Source: Primulina eburnea (Eukaryota > Streptophyta > Magnoliopsida > Lamiales > Gesneriaceae). From it: a stretch of 64,000 bases of DNA. The stretch covers positions 62,001-126,000 of the forward strand of contig NW_027331299.1 in assembly GCF_022965805.1 (NCBI RefSeq), read 5' to 3'. The notes below the pieces were generated by a model that searched no databases, had not been told where the DNA came from, and was given only the letters and a program-made list of their open reading frames with translations. Shown piece after piece: positions 35,871-44,818 of this stretch (positions are counted from its first letter, which is position 1; the number at the start of each line of letters is the position of its first letter). The position numbers and the translations under genes were made by a program.

Positions 35871-35916
35871 CGGTTTATCCGGCTGTTGTCTTGTCTGTAT
35901 GTGTACTTGACAACAG
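35871..35916 (+). other. Conserved paired stem-loops near the end of the D LTR
   Basis: A ccgg-tttat-ccgg mini stem is followed by ctgttgtc (35883-35890) pairing with gacaacag (35909-35916), eight perfect pairs around a tctgtatgtgt loop. The eighth pair is C-G here and T-A in element C. Confidence 0.7.
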
Positions 35917-36198
35917 GTGGGACAGGATCAGGGTCCAGGAGATGAGAGAGATCGTGATTAGCGTGGAGGCTCCGGACTTGGACTAGAGATAGGGTTGAAC
36001 ACTTGACTTTAGTTTTAAACCCTAGTTTGAATAAATGTTTGTGATACAGGATTTGTATTTTATATACTGATATGTATATATGTTTTGATGTCACTACGTT
36101 CCGCATTTTAAAAAAAAAATTTAGACCCTGTTTTTAATTGATTAATTAGTCCCAATTATAATTAAGAACTTGATTAGCGTCCGGGTCCCCACAACAGG

Positions 36199-36211
36199 TG
36201 GTATCAGAGCC
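36199..36211 (+). promoter_or_regulatory. Primer binding site of element D (initiator Met-tRNA)
   Basis: tggtatcagagcc lies five bases after the 5' LTR end. A ~220-bp leader follows before the gag start, with no other feature seen. Confidence 0.9.
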
Positions 36212-36433
36212 ATAGATCCCTTAGATTGAGATAGCAGCTAGTGAGCGGGGTAGAATGAGATTTTCTTTCCTTGCTTTTGATTGCTAGCATGTTTACTGCT
36301 TTAATACATGTTACCTGACTTATCTGCTATTGATATGGTATTGTGTATTATTGGAATGGATCAGCTGTAAGATGATCCAGGGAGGCTTGAAACAGGATTA
36401 TTGTTGGGATTGCTAACCCTTTTGAATTCAGAT

Positions 36434-38419
36434 ATGCCTCCGAGGAGAATGCCAGAACAGGGGAGTACCTCGAATCCTCCCATGGATGTGACACCTACAG
36501 CAATGGAAAAATTGCTGAAACGGTTTCAGTCATTTCATCCACCGACTTTGAAAGGTACGGAGAACTCCGTGGAATGTGAAAGTTGGTTGGACGACATTGA
36601 ATCACTGTTTGACTCGTTGGAGTATACGGAGGAAAAGAGGGCAAAACTAGTAATACACCAGTTGCATGACGTTGCTAAACACTGGTGGATCACGACGAAA
36701 CGGGCATTGGAACAGCGAGGTACGGCCATTACCTGGAATGTGTTTAAGACTGAATTTTATCTGCGGTTCTTTCCAGTTTCATATAGGAAGGACAAGGGAG
36801 CCGAATTTGCAAACTTGAAACAGGGCCAGTTAAATATTGAGGACTATGTGGCTAAGTTCTCGACACTACTTCGATTCGCTCCCCATGTCGCTGAGCATGA
36901 TGAGGCCGTTGCGGACCAGTTCATAAATGGCCTAAATCCTGAGATTTTTACTTTGGTGAATACTGGGAGGCCCAACAACTTCACCGATGCCCTCAACAGA
37001 GCCAAGGGAGCTGAGGCAGGCCTGATGAGGCAGAGAGAGGCTTCGTTTGTGCCTTCAGTACCGAGTGCACCGATGCCTCCACCATTTCCTCGACTAGAAA
37101 GCGGCAGTGGAAGTGGGAAGAAAGACTTCTTGAAAGCGAAAGGGAAGAAATTCAAGAAAGCTGGAACTAGCTCGTCCAGTTCGAGTGGCTCTAGACAGAC
37201 TGGTCAGGGCCAGAGCTATACAGGACCTTACTGTGGTACTTGTGGAGGGAGGCATTCCACAGATCAGTGCCGAGGAGTGACTGGCAACTGTCGTATTTGT
37301 GGACAGCAAGGACACTTTGCTCGAGTGTGTCCCCAGAGGAGTGCCCAGGGATCACAGGCAGCTGAGTCATCGGGATCAGTGGCTCAGACCGGTAGACGAC
37401 CATCTGCCGTTCATTCCTTTCAGCCAGTACCGTCTACCCTGTCACAGCAGAGGCCAGGAGGGGGCCAGACCGCGAGCCAGCCTCCTAGACAGCAGGCCCG
37501 ATTGTTTGCTTTGACTGAGGAGCAAGCACAGGATGCACCTGACGATGTAGTTGCAGGTAACTGTTTTATTTCTGGTTATCCTGCATATGTTCTGATTGAT
37601 ACTGGTGCATCGCACACTTTTATTTCTGAGAGGTTTGCATTGAGTCGTGCATTACCTATTGAGTCATTGTCTGCGGTAGTGTCGATATCCTCTCCGTTAG
37701 GAACAGGTTTGATATCAGTGAAATCTGTGAAACCTTGTATACTGCAGTACGATGGACATACGATTGAGCTAGACTGTATTGTGCTTGGTTTATCTGATTT
37801 TGATTGCATTATCGGTATCGATATGTTGGCCAAGTACCGAGCTACAGTCGATTGTTTCCACAAGATTGTTCGATTCAGACCTGAAATGGCCGAGGAGTGG
37901 AAATTTTATGGTAAGGGTTCTCGTGCTAGAATTCCTTTGATATCTGCAATGAATATGACTCGATTATTGCAGAAGGGAGCGGATGGATTCCTGGTATATT
38001 CAGTTGACTTACTGAAAACGAGCCCAACATTGGCGGATTTGCCAGAGGTGTGTGAGTTTGCTGATGTCTTTCCAGACGAGATTCCTGGATTGCCTCCGAT
38101 TCGAGAAATAGACTTCAGCATTGAACTGATGCCAGGAACAGTTCCGATTTCGAGAGCTCCTTACAGGATGGCACCAATCGAGTTGAAAGAATTGAAAGAA
38201 CAGTTGGAGGATTTACTGGCCAAGGGATATATCAGACCGAGTGTATCTCCTTGGGGTACTCCAGTACTGTTCGTGAGAAAGAAGGATGGGTCGATGAGAC
38301 TTTGTATCGACTATAGGCAACTGAACAAGGCAACGGTAAAGAATAAATACCCTTGCCTCGTATTGATGATCTGTTTGATCAGTTGCAAGGTTCATCAGTG
38401 TATTCCACGATCGATCTGA
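36434..38419 (+). pseudogene. Element D gag-pol, first part: Gag, zinc knuckles, protease, start of RT
   Basis: The conserved start MPPRRM is at 36434; an upstream in-frame atg at 36401 lies in the leader and is unlikely to be used. The segment holds the Gag domain ([11 protein letters not shown]), a Ser-rich basic linker, and two zinc knuckles ([13 protein letters not shown] and [14 protein letters not shown]). It also holds the protease with DTG near codon 392 from the start, and the RT N-terminal part up to the [11 protein letters not shown] motif. A one-base deletion near 38350-38355 (ataccc-ttgcctcg against atatcctttgcctag in C) shifts the frame. The last ~20 codons up to the stop at 38419 are out of frame and meaningless. 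Confidence 0.93.
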
Positions 38420-39657
38420 GATCGGGATACCATCAGCTGAGAGTCAAGGACTCTGATATCTCAAAGACTGCATTTAGAACCAGGTATGGACACTATGAGT
38501 TTATTGTCATGCCTTTTGGTTTGACGAATGCACCGGCGGTATTTATGGGATTGATGAACCGCGTCTTTCAAAAATATTTAGATGATTTTGTGATCATATT
38601 CATTGATGATATATTGATTTATTCAAAGAATATGATGGAACATGCTAATCATCTGAGGACTGTGTTAAGAATTTTGAGGGCGGAGAAGCTGTATGCTAAA
38701 TTGTCGAAATGCGAGTTCTGGTTGAAACAGGTGATATTTTTGGGTCACATTATATCAGGAGATGGTATATCAGTTGATCCCAGTAAGGTTGAAGCCGTGA
38801 TTTCTTGGCCAAGACCAACATCGGTGCCGGAAATTCGTAGTTTTATGGGTTTGGCAGGATATTATCGACGATTTATTAAAGATTTCTCGAGTATTGCCAA
38901 ACCGATTACGCAGTTGACTCAGAAGAATGCTCCGTTTAATTGGTCTGAAGAATGTGAGACCAGTTTTCATGAGTTAAAGAAGAGATTGACCAGTGCTCCT
39001 GTGTTGACGATTCCTTCCAGCACTGGTGGATTTGTTGTTTACTGCGATGCATCTCACCGAGGATTGGGTTGTGTATTGATGCAGCAGGGGCATGTGGTTG
39101 CTTATGCCTCAAGACAGCTGAAACCCCATGAATCTCGTTACCCAATTCATGATCTTGAATTGGCAGCCATAGTCTTTGCACTGAAGATATGGCGACATTA
39201 TTTGTACGGTGAGAAATTCGAGATTTATTCTGATCATAAAAGCTTGAAATATCTGTTTTCCCAATCAGAGTTGAATATGAGACAGCGGAGATGGCTGGAT
39301 TTACTGAAAGACTTTGATTGTGAAATCAAGTATTATCCAAGGAAGTCCAATGCAGCAGCTGATGCACTGAGTCGAAAGGTATGTGCACTATCCTTATCGA
39401 CGATAGGTGTTTCGAATTTGATTGAAGACTGCTGTTTGTCTGGATTAGTATTTGAAACAGATCAGATACCAATGAGATTACATACTATTCAAGCGGAACC
39501 AGAGCTGATTTTGGAAATTAAAGCGGCTCAAAGAGTTGATCAGAATGTACAGAAGTCGATCGCTTTGGTCAAAGCTGGACATCGGTCAGAATACCAGGTT
39601 AAAAATGATATTTTGTATGTGATAATCGTCTTGTTGTGCCAAATGTTTCGGAGTTGA
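38353..39657 (+). pseudogene. Element D pol, middle part: RT palm, RNase H, spacer to integrase
   Basis: This 434-codon segment continues pol after the first frameshift. RT catalytic D21 ([10 protein letters not shown]) and FIDD (83-86) are followed by the connection region ([10 protein letters not shown]). RNase H has [26 protein letters not shown] with a single copy of the stretch duplicated in [11 protein letters not shown] and ADALSRK. A second one-base deletion near 39620 (tgtgataatc against tgtaaataacc in C) ends the frame before the integrase zinc finger. The nominal first codon is internal to RT. Confidence 0.92.
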
Positions 39658-40928
39658 GACAGCGAATACTGACAGAAGAGCACAACAGTCGGTTTAGCAT
39701 TCATCCTGGTGGCAGGAAAATGTATAATGATCTGAAGACACAATACTGGTGGAAACAAATGAAAGCGGACATTGCTACATTTGTTTCAAAGTGTCTGAAT
39801 TGCCAACAGGTGAAGGCAGAAAGAAAGAAACCTGGAGGATTGTTACAGAGTTTGTCCATTCCTGAATGGAAATGGGATCACATCTCCATGGATTTTGTGA
39901 CACAGTTACCGAGATCCTCCCGAGGTTATGATGCGATTTGGGTTGTGATTGATCGATTGACCAAATCTGCATGCTTTATTCCATACAAGATGACCTACAG
40001 ATACGATCAGATGGCCGATATCTACGTTAAAGAAGTTGTTAGATTGCACGGAGTGCCAAAGTCGATTGTTTCAGACCGTGATCCTCGGTTTACTTCGCAC
40101 TTCTGGCAGAGTTTGCAGCAAGCTCTCGGTACGAAGTTGTATTTGAGTACCGCATATCATCCACAGACTGATGGACAATCAGAACGTACGATCCAGACAT
40201 TGGAAGATATGCTGAGAGCTGTAGTGCTTGATTTCAGTACTAACTGGCAAGATGCATTGCCACTTTGTGAATTTTCGTACAACAACAGCTATCAGACGAG
40301 TATTGAGATGGCACCATTTGAAGCGTTGTACGGAAAGAAATGCAGATCCCCACTTTATTGGGATGATATCTCTGAAGTTCCTGAGACTGGACCTGACATG
40401 ATCAGAGATATGAATGAAAAAGTAAAGTTGATTCAGAAGAAAATGAAGGCAGCTCAGGACCGACAAGCCAAATATGCCAACCTCAGACGACGACCGTTGG
40501 TATTTGAGGTAGGAGACCGAGTATTCCTGAAGATTTCACCTTTCAGAGGAGTTGTCAGATTTGGAAAGAAAGGGAAATTGTCTCCACGATATGTAGGTCC
40601 TTATGAAATTCTAGAAAAGATAGGAGATCGTGCCTATCGACTAGCATTACCGCCTTCATTATCTGGAATACATGATGTTTTTCATGTATCAATGCTGCGG
40701 AAATATCTCCCTGATGATTCCCATGTTATTCAACCAGACGAGACTGAGCTGGATGAGACATTGAGTTATGTCGAGAAACCGATTCGGATTATCGATCGTA
40801 AAGAAAAACAGCTCAGAACAAAGACGATTTCTCTTGTGAAAGTTCAATGGACTCGTCATGGTGTTGAAGAAGCCACTTGGGAGACTGAATCGGATATGAG
40901 ACAAGAATTCCCAGCATTGTTTCACTGA
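39636..40928 (+). pseudogene. Element D pol, last part: integrase and chromodomain-like C-terminus
   Basis: This 430-codon segment contains the integrase zinc finger (H16, H23, C53, C56), the core with D86, D147 and E183, the GPY motif, and a chromodomain-like end (IRIIDRK...WTRHG...EATWE). All catalytic residues are kept. It is separated from RT/RNase H by the 1-nt deletion near 39620. The C-terminal 200 residues are almost identical to the two integrase-end fragments of element E, which shows D and E belong to one family. Confidence 0.93.
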
Positions 40929-41007
40929 TGTAAATTGTATACAGTTTGTATATATACTCCTTGTTGATACGAATAAATGCTTGTGATTTCGAGGACGAAA
41001 TCGTATC

Positions 41008-41022
41008 TTAGGGGGGGAGAAA
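41008..41022 (+). promoter_or_regulatory. Polypurine tract of element D
   Basis: The run taggggggggagaaa-like block (seven G residues flanked by A) abuts the 3' LTR. The 80 bp from the pol stop to here contain the tttcgaggacgaaatcg block shared with A. Confidence 0.87.
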
Positions 41023-42908
41023 TGTAATGCCCGAGATTTTATATCATGTTAATCTAAATTTGTTGAGTATGAATTAAGATGATAATAGTCGGGCCATTCC
41101 GAGACCACACGGGACAAATTGTATGAAATACACAAATTTGGGCCGAAGGGTTTGCGCCCGGGCGGAAGTATTGGACCGCCCGAGCGCCATTGAGTGAAGC
41201 AAGAAACCCGAGCGCCTCGCGCCCGGGCGGTAACTTATGTCCGCCCGAGCGCGAGTGAACAGAACGTCAGGGCCGAGAGTTTCGCGCCCGGGCGGAACTT
41301 TATTTCCGCCCGAGCGCGAGACATGGGGTGGAAAGATTAAGCCAGTTGGCTTAATGCATGTGCGAGGTATATATGTATATATACACACATGCAATTCATT
41401 TCCCTGAAACAAGAAACGAGAGGTCCGAGGGAATTTCCATTCAATTCAATCGTGCGATCAATCCGTCCGTCTGATTTTGATTCTGACTTCGGTACCGAGT
41501 TCCTAGCAACGTAGGCTACAACTGGACGTAAGTTTTGCTACGTTTTGACATGATTTGAAATTATGCTATTGTCAGAATTGAATGGAACTCATATATGTTG
41601 TTCTTGACATAGTAGACATCATAGAATCGAAGTCAGATTAAGAAATAGACTGATTATGGAATTGTTATGATTTTCTGATTATAATCAGTTGATACCGGAC
41701 AGATTTGGATTATGGATTGAATATAGATTGTATTGGATATGGGTTATGGATTGTAACTGTTATCTGGTGATATGGTATTGACGGGAATATGGAGATTGTA
41801 CCGTTATGCCGTTGATTTTGAATTAAATCGAGAATTATCAGATTATTATCGATTTGAGTGGTATATTGATATGAGATTATTCATATTGTCATTACCAGAC
41901 AGACTGTGAATTCAGGACTTCGACTGAGCAGGAAACCGAGACTGCAACGAAAGGTATAAGTCAATGTGGTATTGGGAGATGGACTTAAGTCGGTTTAGAC
42001 TTGGGTTTCCCTAAATCACATACTTTATTTTATTGCATGGATATTTGCATTACCTTGATTAATGTACTTGTCCTCTTGGAATTAGATGACAGGTATTAGG
42101 CTAGTTATCTTGTGACAGAAGTGCCGGATAGTGGTGGTATCGCCACGGCACATTGCACGATGTCTCAGGATAGGATATTAGCGATAGAACTACAGTCCAT
42201 GACGGATAGGTCAGGACACTGGATGTATGGTTATATCGAGTAATGGAATCCATTACGGAATTCGATATAGGAACACCATATTTGGTTATATCGAGTAAAG
42301 GGGTTGGAATTCTTCTATTACGGAATTCGATATAGGAATACCGGGGCACTGGTTATATCGAGTAATAGAAATTATGGTTCCATCCTTTACGGAATTCGAT
42401 ATAGGAATACCACATCTGGAAACCGGGATCCCTAGACTAGGATTGAGTCTAGTCTTAAATGATGTAGCTACGAGTATTGTTTATGTTTCGGATTATGATA
42501 CATATTCATGTTACCTGATTACATGCTTTATATTTATTTATATGATTGCATGTTTCATTGATTTATACTGGGAGTATATTCTCACCGGTTTATCCGGCTG
42601 TTGTCTTGTCTGTATGTGTACTTGACAACAGGTGGGACAGGATCAGGGTCCAGGAGATGAGAGAGATCGTGATTAGCGTGGAGGCTCCGGACTTGGACTA
42701 GAGATAGGGTTGAACACTTGACTTTAGTTTTAAACCCTAGTTTGAATAAATGTTTGTGATACAGGATTTGTATTTTATATACTGATATGTATATATGTTT
42801 TGATGTCACTACGTTCCGCATTTTAAAAAAAAAATTTAGACCCTGTTTTTAATTGATTAATTAGTCCCAATTATGATTAAGAACTTGATTAGCGTCCGGG
42901 TCCCCACA
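41023..42908 (+). repeat. 3' LTR of element D
   Basis: 1,886 bp, about seven differences from the 5' LTR by eye (for example acaaagtg/acaaattg, gacgtggg/gacatggg, atcaggtg/atctggtg). It holds the same GC-rich repeats, TATA run and stem-loops. Confidence 0.94.
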
Positions 42909-44002
42909 CAGTCCAAGCTTAAGAACACTGGTTTGAGACGGTGTTTCTCGCTCCTATGCTGTCAAACATAACAATAATTCAATCACTATATCTATACTAG
43001 GTGAAGTTTGCTCCTCTACCTTTATAATAAACAAAAGAGATGAAAACTTACACCTTTAGGAAGCTCTTGGGATGAAGAACAAAGTTCTAACTTCAATTCT
43101 ATGAAAGGAATGAAGAAAAAAGCATTTGGAAGAAATTCTCTAAGTTTTGTTTCGAGTTTATGCTGTTAGAGAGGTTGAGGATGGTGGAAAGTGCTTAGAA
43201 AACCCGATACTTATCTCTTTATACAGCAAGTTCGCTAGGGCGGACGCTTTTTACCGCTAGGGCGAGTAAATCTCGGTCCTACATATTTTATTTCTGCACA
43301 GGTTCGCTAGGGCGGACATTTTTGACCGCTAGGGCGAGCAAGTTTCGGCACTATACATTTTATTCCTGCACAGGCTCGCTAGGGCGGACATTTTTGACCG
43401 CTAGGGCGAGCCAGTTTCGGCTCTGCACACTGATTCATCAGAAATCGCTCCAGAAACGGCTCTTCCCTTCATAATCTGGAAAAGTTGTAAACTACAAAGT
43501 TGTAGCCCTATGTCTTGGCGTTAAGCTCTCCAAATTTCAGGTCATTTGAAGGTCTGAGTAAAAAGTTATGCCCATTCTCCTAACATTTGTCAGTGAAGGA
43601 ATGACGGTATACACGACACACTTCGGGGCACTTTTGGCTTGTCTTCCACAATGATTTGGACAAAACTCAAAACGTCAAAGTTGTAGCATTATATCTTAGC
43701 TTTCTAACGGTTAAGGCCTCACACAATTTGGATCAATATTCAAATCATTATGCTAAAACCCGTAAAAACTACCATATCTACACCTCATTTCCTACCAACT
43801 TCATAACACTATTTCTATGTACACATCTTACCATCACTATTTTGACATTTATTCATTCTCAATGCACCATAACAATATAAAAGTCATGTTCAATCTCAAT
43901 ATTTATACTTCAATCATCACGTGAAATCTAATAAGGTAATTAACTACAAAATAAACGACATAAACGTGTTATAATCCTTTGTACGAGTAACCGGGCATTA
44001 CA
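42909..44002 (-). repeat. 5' LTR of element B, second piece
   Basis: Begins with the cagtc target duplicate (42909-42913) and then matches 19125-20213. Together with 33381-34307 it gives a 2,016-bp LTR. It contains the three 72-bp GC-rich units (43227-43415) and the TATA-like motif (43217-43223). Confidence 0.92.
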
Positions 44003-44351
44003 AGTTGCACGGACAATGAGCGGCTCCTGGCAGGCTTCTAAGTGAAGGGAACATGAATGAACCGATCCACACGGGAATGAGAGGGATTCCGAGACTGGGC
44101 AATGTAATGGACTGAACAGTTGAAGAGGGCTTAAAAGATTTGATTGGTACTACTCATATCACGAAGGTGCATCTTCTTTTCGGTAGCTCATCACATAAGA
44201 ACTCCAAAGTTAAGCGTGCTTGACTTGGGGCAATTTTGGGATGGGTGACCTCCTGGGAAGTTTCCTAGGGTGCGTGTGAGTGAGGACATAAGCACGCTGG
44301 AAAGACTCGTCTTGGTACAGTGAGGACAGTCGTCAAATCTGGGGCGTTACA
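44003..44351 (+). repeat. Cassandra 5' LTR, remaining part
   Basis: Begins with the agttg duplicate left by element B and completes the 397-bp LTR begun at 18145. It ends gcgttaca. It includes a 5S-like segment with intact-looking control boxes. Confidence 0.92.
44165..44275 (+). other. 5S-rRNA-like segment in the first Cassandra LTR
   Basis: The stretch keeps the internal polymerase III promoter of plant 5S rRNA: a box A (agttaagcgtgct, 44208-44220), an intermediate element (gatggg, 44240-44245) and a box C (gggtgacctcctgggaag, 44243-44260). The outer parts are diverged from genuine 5S rRNA, so it is not a ribosomal gene. In Cassandra elements this segment is known to be transcribed and to fold like 5S RNA; here activity is inferred. 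Confidence 0.88.
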
Positions 44352-44353
44352 AG

Positions 44354-44366
44354 TGGTATCAGAGCC
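44354..44366 (+). promoter_or_regulatory. Primer binding site of the Cassandra element
   Basis: tggtatcagagcc lies two bases after the first LTR. The whole interior is 70 bp (44352-44421): this site, a short stretch of unknown role, and a G-rich end (gaagctggtgggca) that may act as the polypurine tract. Confidence 0.88.
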
Positions 44367-44421
44367 GACCTCTCTTAGTACGGTGTGGTTCGGGGACGAA
44401 CCAAGCGGAAGCTGGTGGGCA

Positions 44422-44818
44422 TGTGAGGCCCAGGGCCGAAGAGGGCGGGGGGTGAACGCCGGTGCCATCAGTTGCACGGACAATGAGCGGCTCCTGGCAG
44501 GCTTCTAGGTGAAGGGAACATGAATGAACCGATCCACACGGGAATGAGAGGGATTCCGAGACTGGGCAATGTAATGGACTGAACAGTTGAAGAGGGCTTA
44601 AAAGATTTGATTGGTACTACTCATATCACGAAGGTGCATCTTCTTTTCGGTAGCTCATCACATAAGAACTCCAAAGTTAAGCGTGCTTGACTTGGGGCAA
44701 TTTTGGGTTGGGTGACCTCCTGGGAAGTTTCCTAGGGTGCGTGTGAGTGAGGACATAAGCACGCTGGAAAGACTCGTCTTGGTACAGTGAGGACAGTCGT
44801 CAAATCTGGGGCGTTACA
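44422..44818 (+). repeat. Cassandra 3' LTR
   Basis: 397 bp, tgtgaggccc to gcgttaca, followed by the TSD acttt. It differs from the first LTR at three sites: cccaggg/cccgggg, tctaggtg/tctaagtg, and gggttggg/gggatggg. The last change falls in the intermediate element of the 5S promoter. Confidence 0.92.
44634..44748 (+). other. 5S-rRNA-like segment in the second Cassandra LTR
   Basis: Same box A and box C as in the first LTR, but the intermediate element reads gttggg because of an A-to-T change at 44708. This could weaken polymerase III initiation. The 5S genes of plants keep gatggg at this place. Confidence 0.82.

Larger units (their letters stand above)
34308..36193 (+). repeat. 5' LTR of element D
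   Basis: 1,886 bp. Contains three GC-rich inverted repeats (34439-34603), a perfect inverted repeat attaagcca-gt-tggcttaat (34621-34640), a TATA run (34653-34668) framed by gcatgtg/cacatgc, a splice-donor-like gtaagtttt at 34813, tatatcgag stem-loop units at 35514-35697, and the conserved stem-loop at 35883-35916. Confidence 0.94.
34308..42908 (+). mobile_element. Element D: 8,601-bp Ty3/gypsy chromovirus inserted in the LTR of B
   Basis: TSD cagtc is at 34303-34307 and 42909-42913. Two 1,886-bp LTRs (tgtaatgcccgag...gtccccaca) differ at about seven sites by eye. Primer site, gag-pol in three frames, and polypurine tract are present. The protein sequence is close to that of C throughout, but the LTR centres differ, so it is a sister family. 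The gag-pol is broken by two one-base deletions. Confidence 0.94.
18198..44002 (-). mobile_element. Element B: minus-strand Ty3/gypsy retrotransposon holding elements C and D
   Basis: TSD agttg lies at 18193-18197 and 44003-44007. Without the inserted C and D (and their 5-bp duplications) B is about 8,671 bp with two 2,016-bp LTRs. Order on the minus strand: LTR (44002 to 33381, interrupted by D), primer site, gag-protease-RT (33227 to 30827), [element C], RNase H-integrase-chromodomain-like end (22303 to 20227), polypurine tract, LTR (20213 to 18198). LTRs start tgtaatgcccgg on the minus strand. The LTRs differ at about eleven sites by eye, more than those of C or D, as expected for the host of both. 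Confidence 0.93.
18145..44818 (+). mobile_element. Cassandra-type TRIM (864 bp of its own sequence), split by element B
   Basis: Two 397-bp LTRs (tgtgaggccc...gcgttaca) flank an interior of only 70 bp (44352-44421). The whole is bordered by the satellite-derived TSD acttt (18140-18144 and 44819-44823). The first LTR is split: 18145-18197, then 44008-44351 after element B and the agttg duplication. Both LTRs contain a 5S-rRNA-like segment with its polymerase III control boxes, the hallmark of the Cassandra family. The interior holds only a primer site and a short purine-rich end, with no gene, so it must use proteins of other retrotransposons. The LTRs differ at three sites by eye. Confidence 0.92.

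Noticed and set aside
44165..44275. A functional 5S rRNA gene
   Set aside because: Only the control boxes are kept, the flanks are diverged, and it sits inside both LTRs of a TRIM element.
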